A stretch of DNA of 64,000 nt from Desulfovibrio sp. (GTDB lineage: Bacteria; Desulfobacterota; Desulfovibrionia; Desulfovibrionales; Desulfovibrionaceae), in the NCBI GenBank assembly GCA_017528345.1, contig JAFXOX010000057.1, positions 50,570 to 114,569 on the forward strand. The letters run 5' to 3'. The position numbers were made by a program, and so were the translations under genes. Position 1 is the stretch's first letter; each line of letters starts with the position of its first letter. Shown piece after piece: positions 1 to 8,135 of this stretch. The notes beneath the pieces were generated by a model. The model was not told where the DNA came from. It was given only the letters and a program-made list of their open reading frames with translations, and searched no databases.

Positions 1-135
1 TGTGGCAATCTCCATACGGTCCTTAACCAGAGCGTCACGCTCCTCACGCAGTTTGCTGTTCAAATCTTCAACAGAGAGATCCCTGAGTTCCTTAGCAGAG
101 GGAAAGGTTGCTTTTTGCTTATCATTCGTAGCCAT
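1..135 (-). CDS. rpmC: 50S ribosomal protein L29 (partial, cut by window edge)
   Basis: Only the first 45 residues are inside the window; the 3' end lies beyond position 1. The visible part reads [20 protein letters not shown] and continues SVEDLNSKLREERDALVKDR, which fits the L29 coiled-coil hairpin that binds 23S rRNA near the peptide exit. The start ATG (135-133) overlaps the rplP stop codon by one base (TAATG), so the two are probably translationally coupled. Its place directly after rplP is the standard S10-operon order. The N-terminus is a few residues longer than in many L29 proteins. Confidence 0.93.
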   Translation of the reverse strand, partial: MATNDKQKATFPSAKELRDLSVEDLNSKLREERDALVKDRMEIAT

Positions 136-548
136 TAGACGCCCTCCTTCTGCACAATAATGGTTTTAATGGGCAGCTTGTGGGCAGCGAGTCTCAAGGC
201 TTCACGAGCCAAATCGAATTCGACACCGCGGATTTCGTAGAGAATGCGTCCAGGCTTGACTGGAGCAGCCCAGCCCACCGGCGCACCTTTACCGGAGCCC
301 TGACGGGTTTCCAGAGGCTTGGCAGTCACGGGGCGGTCGGGGAAAATCCGGATCCAGACCTTACCGCCACGGCGGATATGGCGCATCATGGCAATACGGG
401 CGGCCTCAATTTGCTCGCTGGAAAGCTGTCCGTGCTGAATCGCCTTAAGGCCGATATCACCAAAGGCAAGCGTCGCTCCGCGAGTGGCCAGTCCACGTAA
501 ACGGCCTTTCTGCCATTTACGAAATTTCACTTTTTTTGGCGCAAGCAT
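135..548 (-). CDS. rplP: 50S ribosomal protein L16
   Basis: 137 residues, the usual L16 length. It begins [20 protein letters not shown] and contains the typical [27 protein letters not shown] central stretch that contacts 23S rRNA and the A-site tRNA elbow. The start ATG overlaps the rpsC stop by one base (TAATG), with GAGG about ten bases upstream. It sits between rpsC and rpmC as in the canonical S10 operon. Nothing is unusual. Confidence 0.98.
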   Translation of the reverse strand: MLAPKKVKFRKWQKGRLRGLATRGATLAFGDIGLKAIQHGQLSSEQIEAARIAMMRHIRRGGKVWIRIFPDRPVTAKPLETRQGSGKGAPVGWAAPVKPGRILYEIRGVEFDLAREALRLAAHKLPIKTIIVQKEGV

Positions 549-1189
549 TATTGTCCAACCTCATTATCCAGGATTTCACCCTTGTAGATCCAGACCTTGA
601 TGCCGATGGCCCCGTAGGTGGTGCGGGCTTCGGCAAAACCGTAGTCAATGTCGGCACGCAGGGTCTGCAGCGGCACACGGCCGTCACGGTACCATTCGGT
701 GCGCGCAATTTCGGCTCCAGCCAAACGGCCGGCGCAGGTCACTTTAATGCCCTCGCCGCCGCTCTTGCGAGCCAGAGAAACCGTGCGCTTCATGGCGCGG
801 CGGAAAGCAACACGACGTTCAAGCTGCTGAGCAATATTCTCGGCCACAAGCTGAGCTTCCACTTCAGGGCGACGGATCTCGTTGACCTCAATGGAGAACT
901 CGCGTTTAAACTTGTTGAGAAGATCCTGACGTAGTTTCTCGATTTCAATGCCCTTACGGCCAATCACAATGCCAGGACGGGCTGTGGACAGAATCAGACG
1001 CACCTTGCCGCCGGCCCGCTCGATTTCGATGCGAGAAAGGCCTGCCTGAAAGAGGCGCTTCTTAACATAGGCGCGGATCTTGCTGTCCTCATAGACAAAG
1101 GCCGGGTATTCCTTGTCGCTGAACCAACGCGACTGCCAGTTTTTATTGTACCCGAGCCTGAACCCAAACGGATGTACTTTCTGACCCAT
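548..1189 (-). CDS. rpsC: 30S ribosomal protein S3
   Basis: 213 residues, the short end of the S3 range. The N-terminus [20 protein letters not shown] is diagnostic. The KH domain follows with the [15 protein letters not shown] motif (about residues 75-90), and the C-terminal domain has the [20 protein letters not shown] motif. S3 lines the mRNA entry channel of the 30S subunit. The gene is separated from rplV by three bases and overlaps rplP by one base, so it belongs to the same transcript. Confidence 0.98.
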   Translation of the reverse strand: MGQKVHPFGFRLGYNKNWQSRWFSDKEYPAFVYEDSKIRAYVKKRLFQAGLSRIEIERAGGKVRLILSTARPGIVIGRKGIEIEKLRQDLLNKFKREFSIEVNEIRRPEVEAQLVAENIAQQLERRVAFRRAMKRTVSLARKSGGEGIKVTCAGRLAGAEIARTEWYRDGRVPLQTLRADIDYGFAEARTTYGAIGIKVWIYKGEILDNEVGQ

Positions 1190-1192
1190 AGC

Positions 1193-1525
1193 CTAATCCT
1201 GCCCTTGTGCGAGTATTACGGTGACGTGGCTGGTGCGTTTGTGAATCTTCGTAGCCCTGCCCTGAGCGCGGGGCATGAAGCGCTTCCACGCGGGGCCTTC
1301 ATTGACCACAACTTCCTTAACGATGAGGGTGTCGGCGTCAATGCCGTCATTTTGCGTGGCATTGGCAAAGGCACTCTTCAAAACTTTGTAAATCACCCCG
1401 GCCGGCTTATTGGGGGTGAATTTGAGCACGTTCATAGCGTTTTCCACACCCAGACCGATGACATTCTGCGCAACAAGCCGGGTCTTGCGGGGGGAGACAC
1501 GCTGAAACTTCGCTACTGCTTTCAT
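1193..1525 (-). CDS. rplV: 50S ribosomal protein L22
   Basis: 110 residues, the normal L22 length. It starts MKAVAKFQRVSPRKTRLVAQ and contains the GPAWKRFMPRAQGRA beta-hairpin that reaches into the peptide exit tunnel (about residues 80-95). GGGTAGGGAT lies just before the ATG. It lies between rpsS and rpsC in the standard order. Confidence 0.98.
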   Translation of the reverse strand: MKAVAKFQRVSPRKTRLVAQNVIGLGVENAMNVLKFTPNKPAGVIYKVLKSAFANATQNDGIDADTLIVKEVVVNEGPAWKRFMPRAQGRATKIHKRTSHVTVILAQGQD

Positions 1526-1534
1526 ATCCCTACC

Positions 1535-1819
1535 CTACTTTTTGCCTGCTTTCGCCTTGGAGTCAGCTGAATGTCCATGGAAGGTGCGGGTCGGCGAAAA
1601 TTCGCCAAGCTTGTGGCCAACCATGTTCTCTGTCACAAAAACAGGAATAAATTTCTTGCCGTTGTGCACTGCAAAGGTGAGTCCGACCATTTCCGGTAGA
1701 ATTGTCGAACGGCGCGACCAGGTCTTCAGGACGCGGCGGTCACCATTGGCAACAGCATTATCCACTTTCTTCATCAGGTGTCCGTCGACAAAGGGACCCT
1801 TTTTCAATGATCTTGGCAT
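1535..1819 (-). CDS. rpsS: 30S ribosomal protein S19
   Basis: 94 residues beginning [19 protein letters not shown], the S19 signature start, followed by [29 protein letters not shown] and the [16 protein letters not shown] stretch near the C-terminus. S19 sits in the head of the 30S subunit. AGGAG lies about six bases before the ATG. It is ten bases downstream of rplB. Confidence 0.98.
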   Translation of the reverse strand: MPRSLKKGPFVDGHLMKKVDNAVANGDRRVLKTWSRRSTILPEMVGLTFAVHNGKKFIPVFVTENMVGHKLGEFSPTRTFHGHSADSKAKAGKK

Positions 1820-1828
1820 CGCCTACTC

Positions 1829-2677
1829 CTACTTCTGACCGCTGCGTTTGATGATCATGCGCGTTGACGCTTTATTGGGATCACGCGTCTTATAACCCTT
1901 GGCCGGCATACCCCACGGTGACACAGGGTGTCTACCACCGGAGCTTCGACCTTCACCACCGCCCAGAGGATGGTCAATGGGGTTCATGGCCACGCCGCGG
2001 ACCTTGGGACGACGACCAAGCCAGCGGTTTCTTCCGGCCTTGCCAAGAGAAACTGTCTCATGCTGCACATTGCCCACCTGGCCCACTGTGGCCATGCAGG
2101 TGGCAAGCACTCGGCGCACTTCACCGGAAGGCAGGCGCAACAATGCCAGCTTGCCTTCTTTAGCCACCAGCTGGGCATAGGAACCGGCCGAGCGGCAGAG
2201 CTGACCGCCCTTGCCTGGAAAGAGCTCGATATTGTGAAGCACGGTACCCACGGGAATCTTGGAGAGCTGCAGGGCATTGCCGGGCTTGATGTCTGCGGTG
2301 ACTCCGCTTCTGGTATCCACACCGCTCATCACCGTATCGCCCTGTTTCAGTCCCACAGGAGCCAAGATATAACGTTTTTCACCGTCAACATAGTGCAGCA
2401 GGGCAATGCGAGCTGTCCTATTAGGATCGTATTCAATATGCGCCACTTTGGCGGGAATTCCCTGCTTGTCGCGCTTAAAGTCAATGATTCGATACAGACG
2501 TTTGACGCCACCGCCACGCCTGCGGCTCGTGACGCGGCCAAGATTGTTACGTCCGGCCTTCTTGGGAAGACCCACAGTCAGGGACTTCTCTGGGACTGCG
2601 CGGGTGATCTCCTCAAAATCGGAGACCGTCTGAAAACGCCGTCCGGCAGACGTTGGTTTCAATTTACGCACACCCAT
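1829..2677 (-). CDS. rplB: 50S ribosomal protein L2
   Basis: 282 residues, slightly longer than the common 273-277. It opens [20 protein letters not shown] and contains the C-terminal [21 protein letters not shown] loop, whose histidine is needed for peptidyl-transferase-centre assembly. The [20 protein letters not shown] segment is the OB-fold part. A GAGGGAG ribosome-binding site precedes the ATG. Position and order between rplW and rpsS are canonical. Confidence 0.98.
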   Translation of the reverse strand: MGVRKLKPTSAGRRFQTVSDFEEITRAVPEKSLTVGLPKKAGRNNLGRVTSRRRGGGVKRLYRIIDFKRDKQGIPAKVAHIEYDPNRTARIALLHYVDGEKRYILAPVGLKQGDTVMSGVDTRSGVTADIKPGNALQLSKIPVGTVLHNIELFPGKGGQLCRSAGSYAQLVAKEGKLALLRLPSGEVRRVLATCMATVGQVGNVQHETVSLGKAGRNRWLGRRPKVRGVAMNPIDHPLGGGEGRSSGGRHPVSPWGMPAKGYKTRDPNKASTRMIIKRSGQK

Positions 2678-2679
2678 GA

Positions 2680-2970
2680 CTACACTCCCTCAAAGAAGTC
2701 GATTTTTTCGCCTGCGGCAAGTTTCACATAAGCCTTTTTCCAGCCGGACTTACGGCCTACCACACGGCCCTGACGCCTACGGTCACTGGGGCGTTTGCAG
2801 ACAACATTGACGCCTTCGACCTTGACATCAAAAAATTTTTCCACTGCCTGCTTGATCTGCACTTTATTGGCATCAGGATGCACCATGAAAGCCACACGGT
2901 TACTGCCCTCAAGCAGTTCCGTGACCTTCTCGGAGATCAGCGGCTTGATGATCACGTAGCTTATGTCCAT
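2680..2970 (-). CDS. rplW: 50S ribosomal protein L23
   Basis: 96 residues with the L23 opening [20 protein letters not shown] and the core [20 protein letters not shown]. It ends with the usual [19 protein letters not shown]23 sits at the tunnel exit and is the docking site for trigger factor and SRP. AGGAGG lies eight bases upstream of the ATG. It lies between rplD and rplB, two to three bases from each. Confidence 0.98.
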   Translation of the reverse strand: MDISYVIIKPLISEKVTELLEGSNRVAFMVHPDANKVQIKQAVEKFFDVKVEGVNVVCKRPSDRRRQGRVVGRKSGWKKAYVKLAAGEKIDFFEGV

Positions 2971-2971
2971 C

Positions 2972-3604
2972 CTAGGCCTCCTTGCCGGTGAAGCGCTGTG
3001 TCACTGGCGCAACAGATCCTTCAAGAAGGACAAGCTGCTTGTGTGCAAGCACATCCAAAACATTAAGCTGATCCACGGTGAGCAGTTTGACACCGGGAAT
3101 ATTCCGGCTGCTGCGATCAAGATCGGCGTTGTCTTCAGGCAGAACAATCAGGGCGCGGGTCAGTCCAAGATCCTGCATAACCTTGGCAAAATGCTTGGTC
3201 TTGACCTCGGGAAGCGTAATCCCTTTGAGAACCATGAGATTCTCATCAGCCAGGCGGCTTGAAAGCGCCATACGCAGAGCCAGAGCGCGGACCTTACGGT
3301 TGACTTTGAAGCTGTAGTCACGCGGCTGGGGCCCAAAAATGATGGCACCGCCCCGCCAGACAGGAGACCTGTTGGAACCGGAGCGAGCGCGGCCTGTGCC
3401 CTTTTGCTTCCAGGGTTTGACGCCGCCGCCGGAGACATGGGCGCGTGTTTTGGCAGCATGGGTGCCGGCACGACGAGCGGCCTGCTGGGCACGCACGACG
3501 AAGTGAAGAATTTCTGGCTTCACCTCGACCTCAAAGACTTCAGGAGCCAGCGTAATCTCGCCGCTTTCCTGTTTATTCTGATCATATACTTTTACGGTAG
3601 CCAT
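2972..3604 (-). CDS. rplD: 50S ribosomal protein L4
   Basis: 210 residues. The internal KPWKQKGTGRARSGSNRSPV and GGAIIFGPQPRDYSFKVNRK motifs are diagnostic for L4 and form the loop reaching into the exit tunnel. In Escherichia coli L4 represses its own operon through the S10 leader; whether that applies here is not known, although a candidate attenuator stands upstream of rpsJ (4603-4671). GGTGA precedes the ATG. The gene is 21 bases downstream of rplC. Confidence 0.97.
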   Translation of the reverse strand: MATVKVYDQNKQESGEITLAPEVFEVEVKPEILHFVVRAQQAARRAGTHAAKTRAHVSGGGVKPWKQKGTGRARSGSNRSPVWRGGAIIFGPQPRDYSFKVNRKVRALALRMALSSRLADENLMVLKGITLPEVKTKHFAKVMQDLGLTRALIVLPEDNADLDRSSRNIPGVKLLTVDQLNVLDVLAHKQLVLLEGSVAPVTQRFTGKEA

Positions 3605-3625
3605 CTTTTCACCTATTGCCTTTGC

Positions 3626-4255
3626 CTACTGCTTACGGACAAACACAAGGCCATTCTTGGGGCCAGGCACAGACCCTCTGACCAGAATAACATTGTCTTC
3701 AGGACGTACACCCACGATGAGCAGGCCTTCCTCGGTCACGGTTTCATTGCCCCAGTGACCGGCCATTTTGCGGCCCTTGAAGACATGCCCGGGGAAGGTA
3801 TTATTACCGACAGAACCGTTGTTCCGATGCACTTTTTCGCAGCCGTGGGTATCCTTGGAACCGGCAAAGTTCCAACGGCGCATGCGGCCTTGAAAGCCTT
3901 TACCGATGCTCTTGCCGGTCACCTTGATGACCTCACCGGCAGAAAACATGGCCACTGTCAGCTCTTCTCCGGCTTTCTGCTCAGGAGCAGCTGTCAGACG
4001 AATTTCCCGCGTGTGGCGGAAAAGTCCGGTGCCGGCCTTCTTGAAATGCCCCTGCATGGGCTTGCTGACATGTTTTTCCTTGGCCGCTTCATAGCCGATC
4101 TGCAAGGCATTGTACCCGTCGGTTGCTTCTGTCTTGACCTGAGTTACGGGGCAGGGACCCGCCTCAATGACCGTGACCGCCACAGCCGCGCCGTCTCCGG
4201 CAAAGATACGGGTCATGCCAAGTTTGCGACCCAAAATTCCCATTTTTTCAGCCAT
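3626..4255 (-). CDS. rplC: 50S ribosomal protein L3
   Basis: 209 residues from the chosen ATG at 4255, reading [18 protein letters not shown], the normal L3 N-terminus. An in-frame GTG at 4267 would add four residues (RTV plus the initiator) but overlaps the rpsJ stop; the sequence TGAGGA placed five bases before the 4255 ATG supports the shorter form. The [20 protein letters not shown] and [17 protein letters not shown] stretches are typical of the L3 loop near the peptidyl transferase centre. Its place after rpsJ is standard. Confidence 0.96.
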   Translation of the reverse strand: MAEKMGILGRKLGMTRIFAGDGAAVAVTVIEAGPCPVTQVKTEATDGYNALQIGYEAAKEKHVSKPMQGHFKKAGTGLFRHTREIRLTAAPEQKAGEELTVAMFSAGEVIKVTGKSIGKGFQGRMRRWNFAGSKDTHGCEKVHRNNGSVGNNTFPGHVFKGRKMAGHWGNETVTEEGLLIVGVRPEDNVILVRGSVPGPKNGLVFVRKQ

Positions 4256-4266
4256 GACTGTCCTCA

Positions 4267-4584
4267 CTAAAGCTTGATTTCAACATCCACGCCGGCCGGC
4301 AAGGAAAGCTTGCCCAGGGCATCTACGGTCTGCTGCGTGGGTTCAAGGATATCCATCAGGCGTTTATGAATACGCATTTCAAACTGCTCGCGTGACTTCT
4401 TGTTCACGTGCACAGAACGCTGGATGGTGTACTTGTGAATATTGGTCGGCAGAGGAATGGGCCCTGCCACACCTGCCCCGGTATTGCGCGCAGTATCTAC
4501 GATTTCACCGACAGCCTTATCAAGGATACGGTAATCATAGGCCCTGAGTTTAATGCGAATGCGATCGCTGCCTACTGTTGTCAT
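4267..4584 (-). CDS. rpsJ: 30S ribosomal protein S10 (NusE)
   Basis: 105 residues from the ATG at 4584 ([20 protein letters not shown]), the usual S10 length. The reading frame stays open well upstream, but only this start gives the family N-terminus and has GGAG about eight bases before it. The signature [21 protein letters not shown] is present. S10 is both a 30S head protein and the NusE subunit of antitermination complexes. It is the first gene of the ribosomal operon; fusA and tuf, often found just upstream, are absent here and ftsY is the next gene on that side. Confidence 0.97.
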   Translation of the reverse strand: MTTVGSDRIRIKLRAYDYRILDKAVGEIVDTARNTGAGVAGPIPLPTNIHKYTIQRSVHVNKKSREQFEMRIHKRLMDILEPTQQTVDALGKLSLPAGVDVEIKL

Positions 4585-4602
4585 TGTGCCTACTCCGTTT
4601 GC

Positions 4603-4671
4603 AAAAAAAATCCCATCTGGCCATGAATAAGGCCATAGGTGGCCAGTCAGTCCCGACGGGTTGGGCTGACT
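4603..4671 (-). promoter_or_regulatory. Candidate attenuator in the S10-operon leader
   Basis: On the minus strand a 7-bp perfect inverted repeat (CTGGCCA at 4646-4640 with TGGCCAG at 4623-4617) is followed after six bases by eight T residues (4610-4603), about 20 bases before the rpsJ start. This looks like an intrinsic terminator. Just upstream, AGTCAG (4671-4666) and CTGACT (4650-4645) form a second hairpin that shares two bases with the first stem, so the two could be mutually exclusive. That would fit autoregulation of ribosomal protein synthesis, but the mechanism is inferred. A CUGG-rich stem with a 16-base loop is only moderately stable. Confidence 0.45.
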
Positions 4672-5099
4672 TGATGACTGCGTTGCATCTAAAAGATTTG
4701 GCTGCACAAACGTGCATAAGATCTGCGGGCAGAAATTCGGAGGGTCCGGACTTGCCAAAAAGATCCAAAGCACTGCGGCAGGCCCAGACAGAACCATCGC
4801 TGATGGATGGCTGTGATGGTCTCGCAGAGTCACCAAACTATGAGGGCAATCCCCAACCTTACAGCCCAGGGCATGGGTTTGACCCCATGGGATACCTTCG
4901 CGGGCTGGAACGGCTCGACAATTCCGGCATCTGGTAACGCCTGCGAATGTCAATCCCGGAAATTCTTCCGGGCGCAATAGGACAGACTCAATCTGTCCTT
5001 CCCTGCCGTCCAGGGAAATGCAGAAAATACGGGGCAGTTGCCCTTAAGCTTTTCTGCGCAGGCTTGTATAAGCCCGTTGTGGTATGCTTGTCAAGAACA
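4672..5099. other. Non-coding leader/intergenic region between ftsY and rpsJ
   Basis: No convincing protein gene is seen in this stretch of about 430 bases. It presumably holds the promoter of the S10 operon on the minus strand and the 3' end of the ftsY transcript. Short dyads are visible: CCCGGAA/TTCCGGG around 4955-4972, and CATGGG/CCCATG around 4872-4889. Neither is followed by a clear T-tract on the minus strand. No tRNA or known riboswitch motif was recognised. Confidence 0.5.
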
Positions 5100-7076
5100 T
5101 TACGCAGATTCTGTTGTTTTTCCCACGCCGCCAACCAAGGCATCGGCAAAATCTTTACCACTAAAGGGTCGTAGATCCTCAAGTTTCTCGCCAAGACCGA
5201 TGAAGGAAAACGGCAGCTTGTACTGCAAGGCAAGGGCTATGGCAAAGCCCCCTTTGGCCGTACCGTCCAGCTTGGTCAAAATTAACTCATCCACGCCGCT
5301 GGCCTCTTTAAAGAGCTTGACCTGAGAGAGTGCATTCTGTCCAGTTGTGGCATCAATGACCAGGACCGTACGGTGAGGCGAGCCAGGATGCTTTTTGCCG
5401 ATGACGTTTCGGATCTTGCTCAGTTCCTCCATAAGATTGGTCTTGGTTTGGAGGCGGCCTGCGGTGTCGATAAAGAGCAGGTCCACGCCCTGCTGCATGG
5501 CAAGATCAAGGGCTTCATAGGCCACAGAGGCCGGGTCGGAACCCTGCTGCTTGGCGTGAAAAAGTGCGCCTGCCCTTTCTGCCCAGACCTTAAGCTGCTC
5601 AATGGCTGCGGCTCTGAAGGTATCGGCTGCGCAGATCATGACCTTGCGCCCACGCAGGCGTTCCCTGTGCGCCAGCTTGCCAATGGTTGTCGTCTTGCCT
5701 ACGCCGTTGACGCCAACCATAAGCACAACCTCCGGTGCTGTGTAGGCGGTGATGTGGGCCGGAATGTGGAAGATTTCCTCAAGCTCCTCTCTGAGCAAAA
5801 GGCCAATCTGCTCGACGTCCTTTACTCCCTGTCTCTGTGCCCGGCGCCTGAGACGCTCCACAAGCTCCAAACTGGCCTCGTAGCCAAGATCAGCCGTGAT
5901 AAAAATTTCCTCAAGATGTTCATAAAAAGCGTCATCAAGAGACCCATGGCTGGCAAGCAGACTGTTCAGTTTGCGCTGCAGCTGCTCCCTGGTTTTGGAA
6001 AGGCCCTCGTGAATTTTGACAAGGAGTCGGTTGCGCTCGTCCTCCTCGTCTTCAAGTTCCAGGGCAAGAGCAAGCCTGTATTGGAGCTCGGAGCGAAATT
6101 CCTCAAGATAGGTATATTCCATCTCCTCAAGCCAGGCGGCGAAGTCCCCCACAAAGTGTTCAATTTCTTCCTCAGGCGCCTCCAAGGAGCGCAAAAGAAA
6201 GCGGAGACGATCATTTAGCAGATCGCCAGCTTCCTCAACACCCTCAAGGACAATGCCAAGCCATACCGAAAGCTTGGGTTCTGCCTCTCGCAGACGCACC
6301 ACAAGCTTTTCTTCCTCAGGACTGCGCGCCCTGGCCTGGCTTGTCTCTTCCACAGGTTGCGGAGTTGTCTCTGCCTCTGCGCTGGTCAGGTTTTGAGAGC
6401 TTTGGCTTGCAGTCTTTGCTTGAGCATCCCCTCTCTCAGGCACCTCCTGCTCAAACTCGAGCTCTGCGTTTACCGTCTTTTGTGCCTCTTGAACTTCAGG
6501 CAATGGCTCAACCGAGACTTTTTCACATTCCTGCGCTTCGCTTCTTGCTTCAGGGAGATTCTTCTCCTTTGGCGTTTCCGCCTCCTGACACAAATCGTCT
6601 TCTTGCGCAAACGACTGCTCTGTCTGCAGGGTCTTCTGAGCAAGCGGATTTACTTCCTGGGAGACAACAAATTCGCTTTCTCCTGCCTGCTCATCCTCAG
6701 ACACATACATCTGTGCGGCTTCCTGCGCAGTCACGGAAATGACATGCGTCTCCTCGAAAGTCTCCTGGTGAAAATCCGACCTTTGTGTTGCAAACTCGAG
6801 CTTTTCTTCTTCCCGGATTTCTTCAGAAACCGGGAAGGCAGGCTTGCCGAGTTCTGAAACAGGTTCTGAACGCTCTTCAGGTATCTCTTCTGTCTGCTCT
6901 GTGCTTCTGCCATCTTCTGGCACAGACTGAAGGATCGCATCTACCGGTTGCTTTTCCGTCTTTTCCGAAGTCTCGGATTCGGTTGCGGGTGCGCTATCAA
7001 GCAGGCTTTCTCGTTGCTTTGTTTCTTCCTCGGCCTGCGAACCAAATAATTTTTTGAGACGTGAAAAAAAGCCCAT
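5100..7076 (-). CDS. ftsY: Signal recognition particle receptor FtsY with long acidic N-terminus
   Basis: 658 residues. The C-terminal NG domain starts near residue 350. It has the P-loop GVNGVGKTTT (about 455-464), the DTFRAAAIEQL motif, DTAGR (about 537) and TKLDGTAKGG (about 602), all typical of SRP GTPases. It docks the SRP-ribosome complex at the inner membrane for co-translational insertion. Residues 1 to about 340 form a very long, low-complexity region rich in Glu, Gln, Ser and Pro with repeated EE/QE/SE patterns; this A domain is much longer than in most FtsY proteins. GAGGGGG lies seven bases before the ATG. It follows an unknown membrane protein by eleven bases. Confidence 0.96.
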   Translation of the reverse strand: MGFFSRLKKLFGSQAEEETKQRESLLDSAPATESETSEKTEKQPVDAILQSVPEDGRSTEQTEEIPEERSEPVSELGKPAFPVSEEIREEEKLEFATQRSDFHQETFEETHVISVTAQEAAQMYVSEDEQAGESEFVVSQEVNPLAQKTLQTEQSFAQEDDLCQEAETPKEKNLPEARSEAQECEKVSVEPLPEVQEAQKTVNAELEFEQEVPERGDAQAKTASQSSQNLTSAEAETTPQPVEETSQARARSPEEEKLVVRLREAEPKLSVWLGIVLEGVEEAGDLLNDRLRFLLRSLEAPEEEIEHFVGDFAAWLEEMEYTYLEEFRSELQYRLALALELEDEEDERNRLLVKIHEGLSKTREQLQRKLNSLLASHGSLDDAFYEHLEEIFITADLGYEASLELVERLRRRAQRQGVKDVEQIGLLLREELEEIFHIPAHITAYTAPEVVLMVGVNGVGKTTTIGKLAHRERLRGRKVMICAADTFRAAAIEQLKVWAERAGALFHAKQQGSDPASVAYEALDLAMQQGVDLLFIDTAGRLQTKTNLMEELSKIRNVIGKKHPGSPHRTVLVIDATTGQNALSQVKLFKEASGVDELILTKLDGTAKGGFAIALALQYKLPFSFIGLGEKLEDLRPFSGKDFADALVGGVGKTTESA

Positions 7077-7087
7077 GGCGTTCCCCC

Positions 7088-8062
7088 TCAGTTTTGGCTT
7101 TGCAAAGCCTTCAGCACTTTTTCAAGAGCGGAAATGCACGCTTCCACTTCTGCGCTAAACACACCTTCACCGCTTTGCACAGCTTCGCGTGCGGCCGTAG
7201 CTGCATGTTGCAACGCAAAGGCTCCCAAACAGGGAGCACTACGTTCAAGAAGGCCTAAAAGATGCAGCAGTGCCTCATAGTTTTCTTCAGCCAGCAGGCG
7301 ACTCAGGATCTGCGGGCCGTGGGCAAAAACGTGGACAAAGAGCGCTGAGCCCAGATCAGGGCACTGAGCCGTGATTGTTTGCAGGATATGCGCTGCTTCC
7401 AGATCAATGGCAGGTCCTCTTCCATCGAGCGATCGTATAACTTTGCTGTCCTGATTTCTGCGCGCACAGACATTGCCAAGGCTTGTCACAAACCAGTCCC
7501 AAAAGCGTCGCGCGCTCTTTGAAAACTGCGCCAGTTCCCCGCAGGAACAAAGGTAGAGCACAAAACAGAGCGTTGCCAAAAAGACGCTCAAAAAAAAGCG
7601 CAGCATTTCCTGGGCATTGGCAGCATGGGCTGGATCCAGGGTCTTGTCCACGCGCAAATACACCTCGACCGTTCCCACCTGACCTGTGTCGCTCAAAATG
7701 GGGCTGATGGCCTGTACGGTTCGCTCTGTGAGAACACCGTCCCAGGGTTCAAGCTCTTCCGTGCGTCCGCGACGTTGACCCTCGAGCAAGATATCTCCTC
7801 GTGCGATCTTCACGGCATAGAGCTCGGGGTTTCGCATGGCCGCAAAAACAACAGGGCGAACCACCTGAACCTCCAGATCCCAGCCTGGGATAGCCAGAAG
7901 CGAAGAGATTTCTTCTGCAACCGCCGAAGCACGCGTGGAAAGGATAGCTTCAGAACGGGAGTGGAGATCGTGCATGCGCCAGGAACTGAAGGCAAAGGCC
8001 ATCAAAATGGCGACAAGCCAGAGAGTAAGCGCCGTCAAGCGGCGAAGATCACCTTGTTGCAT
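7088..8062 (-). CDS. Unknown bitopic membrane protein upstream of ftsY
   Basis: 324 residues, not assigned to a family. The N-terminus has one membrane segment (about residues 9-26, LTALTLWLVAILMAFAFSSW), followed by about 125 residues predicted to be periplasmic and shaped like a sensor domain (alternating strands, VRPVVFAAMRNPELYAVKI and TGQVGTVEVYLRVDKTL). A second membrane segment lies near 152-172 (FFLSVFLATLCFVLYLCSC). The cytoplasmic tail of about 150 residues is alpha-helical and has no kinase, GGDEF or HAMP motif that I can see. The two-TM layout is that of a receptor without a recognisable output domain. It is 73 bases downstream of murJ and 11 bases upstream of ftsY, so probably one transcript. 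Confidence 0.75.
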   Translation of the reverse strand: MQQGDLRRLTALTLWLVAILMAFAFSSWRMHDLHSRSEAILSTRASAVAEEISSLLAIPGWDLEVQVVRPVVFAAMRNPELYAVKIARGDILLEGQRRGRTEELEPWDGVLTERTVQAISPILSDTGQVGTVEVYLRVDKTLDPAHAANAQEMLRFFLSVFLATLCFVLYLCSCGELAQFSKSARRFWDWFVTSLGNVCARRNQDSKVIRSLDGRGPAIDLEAAHILQTITAQCPDLGSALFVHVFAHGPQILSRLLAEENYEALLHLLGLLERSAPCLGAFALQHAATAAREAVQSGEGVFSAEVEACISALEKVLKALQSQN

Positions 8063-8135
8063 ACGCTATTATACTGCTCCCTCTTGGGCTAAATGGCCAG
8101 AGTACGGACCATAAGCCAAGTACTCTAAGAGGAGC

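Noticed and set aside
8099..8126. AGAGTAC/GTACTCT dyad between murJ and the unknown membrane protein
   Set aside because: A 7-bp stem with a 14-base loop and no T-tract is not strong enough to call a terminator or operator.
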